A stretch of 64,000 bases of DNA from Pseudomonas arcuscaelestis. GTDB taxonomy: Bacteria; Pseudomonadota; Gammaproteobacteria; Pseudomonadales; Pseudomonadaceae. The notes beneath the pieces are model-generated. The model had not been told where the DNA came from, searched no databases, and saw nothing but the letters and a program-made list of their open reading frames with translations. The stretch covers positions 248,001-312,000 of the forward strand of contig NZ_JACOPV010000003.1 of the NCBI RefSeq assembly GCF_016881005.1, in the 5' to 3' direction. Position 1 is the first letter of the stretch. Every line of letters starts with the position of its first letter. Shown here one piece after another: positions 59,446-64,000 of this stretch. The position numbers and the translations under genes were made by a program.

Positions 59446-59461
59446 TGGCACGAAGCATGCG
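59446..59461 (+). promoter_or_regulatory. sigma-54 promoter of the secretion operon
   Basis: TGGCACG-AAGC-ATGCG: perfect -24 half and GG-N10-GC spacing, with a slightly off -12 half. The predicted start lies about 58 bp before the receiver gene. Confidence 0.75.
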
Positions 59462-59529
59462 TAAGCCTATACAAGGGCGCACTTCGGCAGACCGGTTGAC
59501 CGGGCCTGTGATGTTTCAAGGAGTCGACC

Positions 59530-60060
59530 TTGGTTAACACAGTATTGGTAGTCGATGACGAACAGACCCTTGCGGGCAATATCCAGGCTTACCTGGATGC
59601 GCAAGGCCTGAACGTCCATGTTGCCCACGACGGGGCCAGTGCCATTGGCGAAGCCGAACGCACCCAACCCGACGTGATAGTGATCGATTTCCGCTTGCCC
59701 GATATGGAGGGGTTTCAGGTACTGGAGACTGTGCGCAAGAGCAGGAACTGTCATTTCGTGCTGATCACTGGCCATCCGACCGTCGAGGTTCGCGAGCGAG
59801 CCAGCCAGCTGGGAGTCAGCCACATCCTGTTCAAGCCTTTTCCGCTGGCCGAACTGGCCCGTGCAGTCAACGACCTGATGGGCATCAAGCGCGAAGCCGG
59901 GAGCGAGGGGAGCACGGACACAGGGTTCGTTGAGCGACGCCAGAGCAGGAGTGAAAGTTTCCCCCTGCAGTTGTTCGACGGTAGTTGGGTTCTGGCAGAT
60001 CGCCGACGTGGCGAACGAAAGCCGAAACCGGACGACGACCAACTGCTCACCGGGGAGTAA
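59530..60060 (+). CDS. single-domain response regulator with a C-terminal tail, in a secretion operon
   Basis: 176 aa. A receiver domain (1-120) with D9/D10, phosphoacceptor D53 in VIVIDFRLPDMEG and K in LFKPFP; the last 55 residues are polar, with two RR-rich patches, and contain no DNA-binding domain. It starts with TTG, preceded by AAGGAG at good spacing. The receiver resembles that of MnxR-type NtrC regulators (DEQTLAGNIQAYLDAQG versus DEILAENIQTYLERKG), so it may be phosphorylated by the same MnxS kinases and act as a phosphate sink or a switch on the secretion ATPase encoded next. Confidence 0.82.
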   Translation: MVNTVLVVDDEQTLAGNIQAYLDAQGLNVHVAHDGASAIGEAERTQPDVIVIDFRLPDMEGFQVLETVRKSRNCHFVLITGHPTVEVRERASQLGVSHILFKPFPLAELARAVNDLMGIKREAGSEGSTDTGFVERRQSRSESFPLQLFDGSWVLADRRRGERKPKPDDDQLLTGE

Positions 60061-60113
60061 CGCGCGAGCAGACCTGAATATGGCTTGCCGCGCTCCGCGC
60101 TGGAGAGCAAGTC

Positions 60114-61797
<1,684 letters not shown>

Positions 61798-61817
<20 letters not shown>

Positions 61818-62586
61818 TCGCTTTATCGCCGTGCTCGGCGCCCAGGGTGTAGGTCTTAGCCAACGCCTGGGACAAGAACAACAGTGGCTGGGCAGCCTGG
61901 GCTTTATTGCCGAGCGCAGCCAGGCCGCCAACCTGGCCCTCGATACGCTGCACAGCCTGCTGGCTGAACAGCGCTGCAAGGGCGGCGAGTTGCAACTGCT
62001 GCTGTCAGCGCAGTACTGCCGCTTCTGCCTGGTGCCCTGGAGCGCGGCGATCAGCCGCCCTGACGAGCTGCAGCAGTATGCCCGGGCCTGCTTCGAGGCT
62101 CACTACGGACAAAGCCTGGATGGCTGGCGCCTGGTGGTCTCCCCCGAAGCTGCGGGCCAGGCGCGCATCGCCACGGCGGTACCCGAGGCGCTGTTGCAGC
62201 GTCTGCATGAGCACTGCCGCGACCTGGGCCTGCGTCTGCGCTCGGTGCGTCCTTACCTGATGGCCGCCTATAACCGCTTTGCCGAGCAACTGGGGCACAA
62301 CGACTTCCTCTTCGTTCTCGCCGAGCCGCAACGTACCGTCTGCCTGTTGGCGCAGAACGGTGTGTGGCGGCAGGTCAGCGCCCAGGGCGGCGCAGACAGC
62401 GACGCCGCACTGCAAGCGTTGATTGCCCGCCAATGTGAGCTCAGTGCCTCTGAGCGCGAACTGCCGGTGTTCCTCCACGCACCTGGTCGTCAGGAGCAGC
62501 CACCGGCGTTGGCGGGGGTACAACTGTGTGACCTGGGCGGTGAAACAGCAGATGTGCTGTGCCGCATGACTCGGGCGGTGGCCTGA
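61798..62586 (+). CDS. GspL/PilM-like secretion component
   Basis: 262 aa, starting with GTG (GGAGGAG upstream) and overlapping gspE by 20 bp. No membrane segment is evident. Sequence motifs are weak, but the position after the ATPase and before PilN- and PilO-like proteins is that of PilM or the cytoplasmic half of GspL. Phrases such as LGLRLRSVRPYLMAAYNRF resemble the actin-like fold of PilM. It would couple the ATPase to the membrane ring. The family call rests mainly on gene order. Confidence 0.68.
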
Positions 62587-62587
62587 A

Positions 62588-63130
62588 ATGCGCCGCCTGG
62601 AGCTGGACTTCCAGCCACGGCGCACAGCCCTTTGCGCCTGGGTGCTGCTGGGTGTCTGCGCTGCGCTGCTGGCCGGGGCCATTGTGCTTGCGCACACCAT
62701 CGAGCAGCAGCAGGCGGATCTTGCCCAGCAACTGGAAACGTTCGAGCGGCAATTGGGTAAGCGCCCTGAACACAGCACCTCGCTGACGCCAGCACAGAGC
62801 CGCGAGCAAACCGAGAAACTGGCACAGATGCGCAGCGTATCGCAACAACTGCAGCGGCCCTGGGAGCGCCTGTTCGACATGCTCGAGGCCCTGCCTCAGG
62901 ACGACGTCGCGCTGCTGACCCTGACGCCAGATGCACGTAAAGGCCAGGTCCGCATCAGCGCAGAAGCGCGGGATCTGGAAGCCATGTTGACCTTTCACAA
63001 GCGCCTGGAAGCCAGTGGCGAGTTGCGCGATGTGTCGCTACTCAATCACGAAATCATGGCCAAGCAGGCCGAGCACCCCGTGCAGTTCAACCTCTCGGCC
63101 ACTTGGGAGATCGGCAATGCGCATCCATAG
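62588..63130 (+). CDS. PilN/GspL-C-like inner-membrane component
   Basis: 180 aa: short cytoplasmic N-terminus with LELDFQPRR, one membrane helix (about 15-37), a coiled coil rich in Gln/Glu (37-95) and a small ferredoxin-like periplasmic domain (VALLTLTPDARKGQVRISAEARDLEAMLTFHKRLE). This is the PilN plan. One base separates it from the previous stop, and it overlaps the PilO-like gene by 14 bp. Confidence 0.75.
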   Translation: MRRLELDFQPRRTALCAWVLLGVCAALLAGAIVLAHTIEQQQADLAQQLETFERQLGKRPEHSTSLTPAQSREQTEKLAQMRSVSQQLQRPWERLFDMLEALPQDDVALLTLTPDARKGQVRISAEARDLEAMLTFHKRLEASGELRDVSLLNHEIMAKQAEHPVQFNLSATWEIGNAHP

Positions 63131-63665
63131 CCTGATTGTCCATGAACGTGCTCGCCAGTTGGGTGTGGTTGGCCTGGCAGGTGCTGGCCTGGCACTGCTG
63201 GCCCTGCTCTATGTTGCGGCGGTGCTGCTGCCGCAATGGCAACAGTTGCAGCAGCAAAAGCTGCACAGTGAGCAAGCCCAGGAGCAGCTGCAGCAATTCA
63301 AGCGGGGCGATCTGAAACTGCCACAAATGCCGCAGCGCGAACTGGAAGACTTTCACAAGCAGTTGCCCGCGCAGCCCCAGGCCACGGTGGTTATCGATCG
63401 CATCTACAGCCTGGCCAAGGCCGAACGCATCAGCCTGGCGCGTGGCGAGTACGCCTTGGGTGTCGATCCCAAGACTCAGTTGGCCCGCTACCAGATTCTC
63501 CTGCCGGTGCGTGGCAGCTACCCGCAGATCCGCCGTTTCGTCCACGCCATGCTCGGTCAGTTACCTGCGCTGGTGCTCGAAGACGTCGACCTGCAACGCA
63601 AGAAAATCGGCGACAGCGAACTGACCGGTCGCCTGCGGATGACCATTTACCTGTCGAGGTCATGA
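63117..63665 (+). CDS. PilO/GspM-like inner-membrane component
   Basis: 182 aa: one membrane helix (about 16-38), then a long Gln-rich coiled coil (QWQQLQQQKLHSEQAQEQLQQF) and a periplasmic alpha/beta domain (YQILLPVRGSYPQIRRFVHAMLGQLPALVLEDVDLQRK) as in PilO/GspM. It should form a heterodimer with the preceding PilN-like protein. The ATG at 63117 is set by the membrane helix position; longer frames add no homologous residues. Confidence 0.75.
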   Translation: MRIHSLIVHERARQLGVVGLAGAGLALLALLYVAAVLLPQWQQLQQQKLHSEQAQEQLQQFKRGDLKLPQMPQRELEDFHKQLPAQPQATVVIDRIYSLAKAERISLARGEYALGVDPKTQLARYQILLPVRGSYPQIRRFVHAMLGQLPALVLEDVDLQRKKIGDSELTGRLRMTIYLSRS

Positions 63666-64000
63666 TGAACACTCAACGTCGTCTGGCCTGGCTGGCCTTT
63701 CTCGGATCTGCTGCAGTGCTGAGCTGGGCGCCGGGTTACTTCTTCGACAGCGAAACCGCCGGCAGCGACGCGGCAGTCGTTGTTGCCGACAAAAGCTCGC
63801 TTGCAGCCGCCGATTCTGCAACCCAGAGCGCCAAGCCAGCTGCGCTGAAACTGCGCGATCTGTTCCCCAGCAAGAACTGGAAGCCGGCCGTGCAACTGGC
63901 CACGGTGACCGAACAGCCTGTTGCCGTGACGCCAGTGGCCTTGCCGCCTGCAGCACCGGCGCTGCCGTTTCAATTTGTCGGTCGCCTCGACGATCGCGAC
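63662..64000 (+). CDS. PilP/GspC-like secretion component, 5' part (cut by window edge)
   Basis: 113 residues are visible and the frame stays open at the edge. An N-terminal membrane anchor or signal (RRLAWLAFLGSAAVLSWAPGYFF) is followed by an Ala/Pro-rich linker and the start of a homology region, LPFQFVGRLDD, as in GspC/PilP proteins that connect the inner-membrane ring to the secretin. The ATGA overlap with the previous gene marks it as the next operon member. The secretin gene (gspD) is expected just beyond the window. Confidence 0.7.
   Translation, partial: MMNTQRRLAWLAFLGSAAVLSWAPGYFFDSETAGSDAAVVVADKSSLAAADSATQSAKPAALKLRDLFPSKNWKPAVQLATVTEQPVAVTPVALPPAAPALPFQFVGRLDDRD

Overview
The window reads as chromosomal DNA of a Pseudomonas (P. 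putida/P. fluorescens type). It is GC-rich and gene-dense, and the families present are typical of that genus: cbb3 oxidase, GntR/GntK/GntT, RstAB-like regulators, a PfeA/FepA-like receptor, and close relatives of the manganese-oxidation genes known from P. putida GB-1. I saw no rRNA, tRNA, transposase, prophage or CRISPR array, and no clear pseudogene.

Left part (1-29 kb): a cut-off ccoN; a four-gene cluster (PLP decarboxylase fused to an acyl carrier domain, AMP-forming ligase, alpha/beta hydrolase, ribulose-phosphate epimerase) whose enzymes resemble those accompanying exosortase A systems, although no exosortase is visible; an OhrR-like regulator; mobA; a two-gene RND efflux operon divergent from an RstAB-like two-component system; wecB; ilvA behind an Ile-rich leader peptide and attenuator; an iron-type alcohol dehydrogenase; a gluconate operon with three copies of a GntR-type palindrome; a BdlA-like PAS-PAS chemoreceptor next to a BvgAS-like phosphorelay; and a Fur-box-preceded siderophore receptor.

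Right part (29-64 kb): a manganese-oxidation island. It holds two paralogous sensor kinases (MnxS1, MnxS2) and a sigma-54 activator (MnxR); two multicopper oxidases (McoA, 927 aa, and the giant MnxG, 1956 aa); several SCO-type copper chaperones, two of the accessory proteins carrying fused cytochrome c domains; and a Gsp/Pil-like secretion apparatus split on both sides of mnxG (gspG-gspF on one side, receiver-gspE-gspL/pilN/pilO/pilP-like on the other). Interposed are two thiaminase-family genes under a TPP riboswitch. At the left edge lies an operon of two paralogous exported proteins of unknown function followed by csgB/csgA-like curli genes.

Main finding: four transcription units (the curli/exported-protein operon, mcoA, the mnxG operon and the secretion operon) each carry a good GG-N10-GC sigma-54 promoter, with a CCCC-N6-GGGG inverted repeat about 75-120 bp upstream of the -24 element. 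A fifth region (gspG/transglycosylase) has weaker versions. This looks like the MnxR regulon read directly from sequence, and it would place an amyloid-forming, surface-protein operon and a dedicated secretion machine under the same control as the Mn oxidases.
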